The position numbers and the translations under genes were made by a program. A stretch of 64,000 nucleotides of DNA, taken from NCBI GenBank assembly GCA_037954235.1, contig JBBMOA010000013.1, forward strand, positions 8,536,501-8,600,500. The letters are read 5' to 3'. This document shows positions 63,807 through 64,000 of the stretch, in pieces. This DNA is from Aulostomus chinensis. Taxonomy: Eukaryota > Chordata > Actinopteri > Syngnathiformes > Aulostomidae. The stretch's first letter is position 1. Each line of letters opens with the position of its first letter. The notes under the pieces are model-generated. The model saw only the letters and a list, made by a program, of their open reading frames with translations. It was not told the origin of the DNA and made no database searches.

Positions 63807-64000
63807 GTGAGTGCAAGTCGCTCCCAAACACAATGCTGTCGTCAGTTGTTTTCACTGTGACTTTTTACCACAAATGGCATTTAGTTCTCAATTCTGTACT
63901 GCGTTAAGGAGCCTCCTGCTACCTCCATTGCCTCCACGGTGCTTCCTGTCCTGTTCTTGTATAGCTATATAGGCTAATTGGAATTGCCACAGGAACAGAT
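63807..64000. other. cnksr2 intron 8, start
   Basis: Begins at donor GTGAGT. The next exon, expected to continue the PDZ domain with a VGWQ-like sequence, is not reached. Confidence 0.6.

Overview
The window looks like nuclear DNA from a ray-finned (teleost) fish. It holds three vertebrate genes broken into many short exons with GT/AG introns, long microsatellites, and interspersed elements of fish type: tRNA-headed SINEs with ATGG/GATG tails, a hAT foldback MITE, a PIF/Harbinger element and a restriction-like-endonuclease LINE. Species and chromosome cannot be read from the sequence. Nothing prokaryotic, viral or CRISPR-like was seen.

Layout. (1) 718-6220, minus strand: the first ten coding exons of a p90 ribosomal S6 kinase, best matched to RPS6KA6 (RSK4). 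They cover the start codon through most of the N-terminal kinase domain; the rest lies beyond the left edge. (2) 7388-13088, minus strand, with a probable leader exon ending at 15321: a complete hdx gene (highly divergent homeobox), eight coding exons and 733 codons, with two homeodomains each split by an intron at the same place. Its 3' end lies about 1 kb upstream of the rps6ka6 start. (3) 20684-63806, plus strand: the first eight coding exons of cnksr2 (CNK2), 270 codons covering the SAM domain, the CRIC domain and the start of the PDZ domain. It continues past the right edge. hdx and cnksr2 are head to head, about 5 kb apart.

Between exons the sequence is mostly intron. The 18.3-kb first intron of cnksr2 collects mobile elements: several SINEs, a hAT MITE inserted in one of them with a clean 8-bp target duplication, two pieces of a decayed R2-group (Hero-like) retrotransposon in tandem, and a 547-bp PIF/Harbinger element with a TTA duplication. 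A second, differently headed SINE at about 16.5-16.74 kb shares its 3' part with the first family. A 143-bp segment occurs twice in opposite orientation (13909-14051 and 16874-17016) on either side of the hdx leader exon; its origin is unknown to me.

Roles. RSK4 is an AGC kinase downstream of ERK, and CNK2 is a scaffold that organises Ras-Raf-MAPK signalling at membranes and synapses, so two of the three genes act around the same pathway; hdx is a presumed DNA-binding protein of poorly known function. No wholly new system is evident. The observations most worth following are the inverted 143-bp pair, the two SINE families sharing a tail, the tandem R2-group pieces, and the rps6ka6-hdx-cnksr2 linkage, which differs from human.
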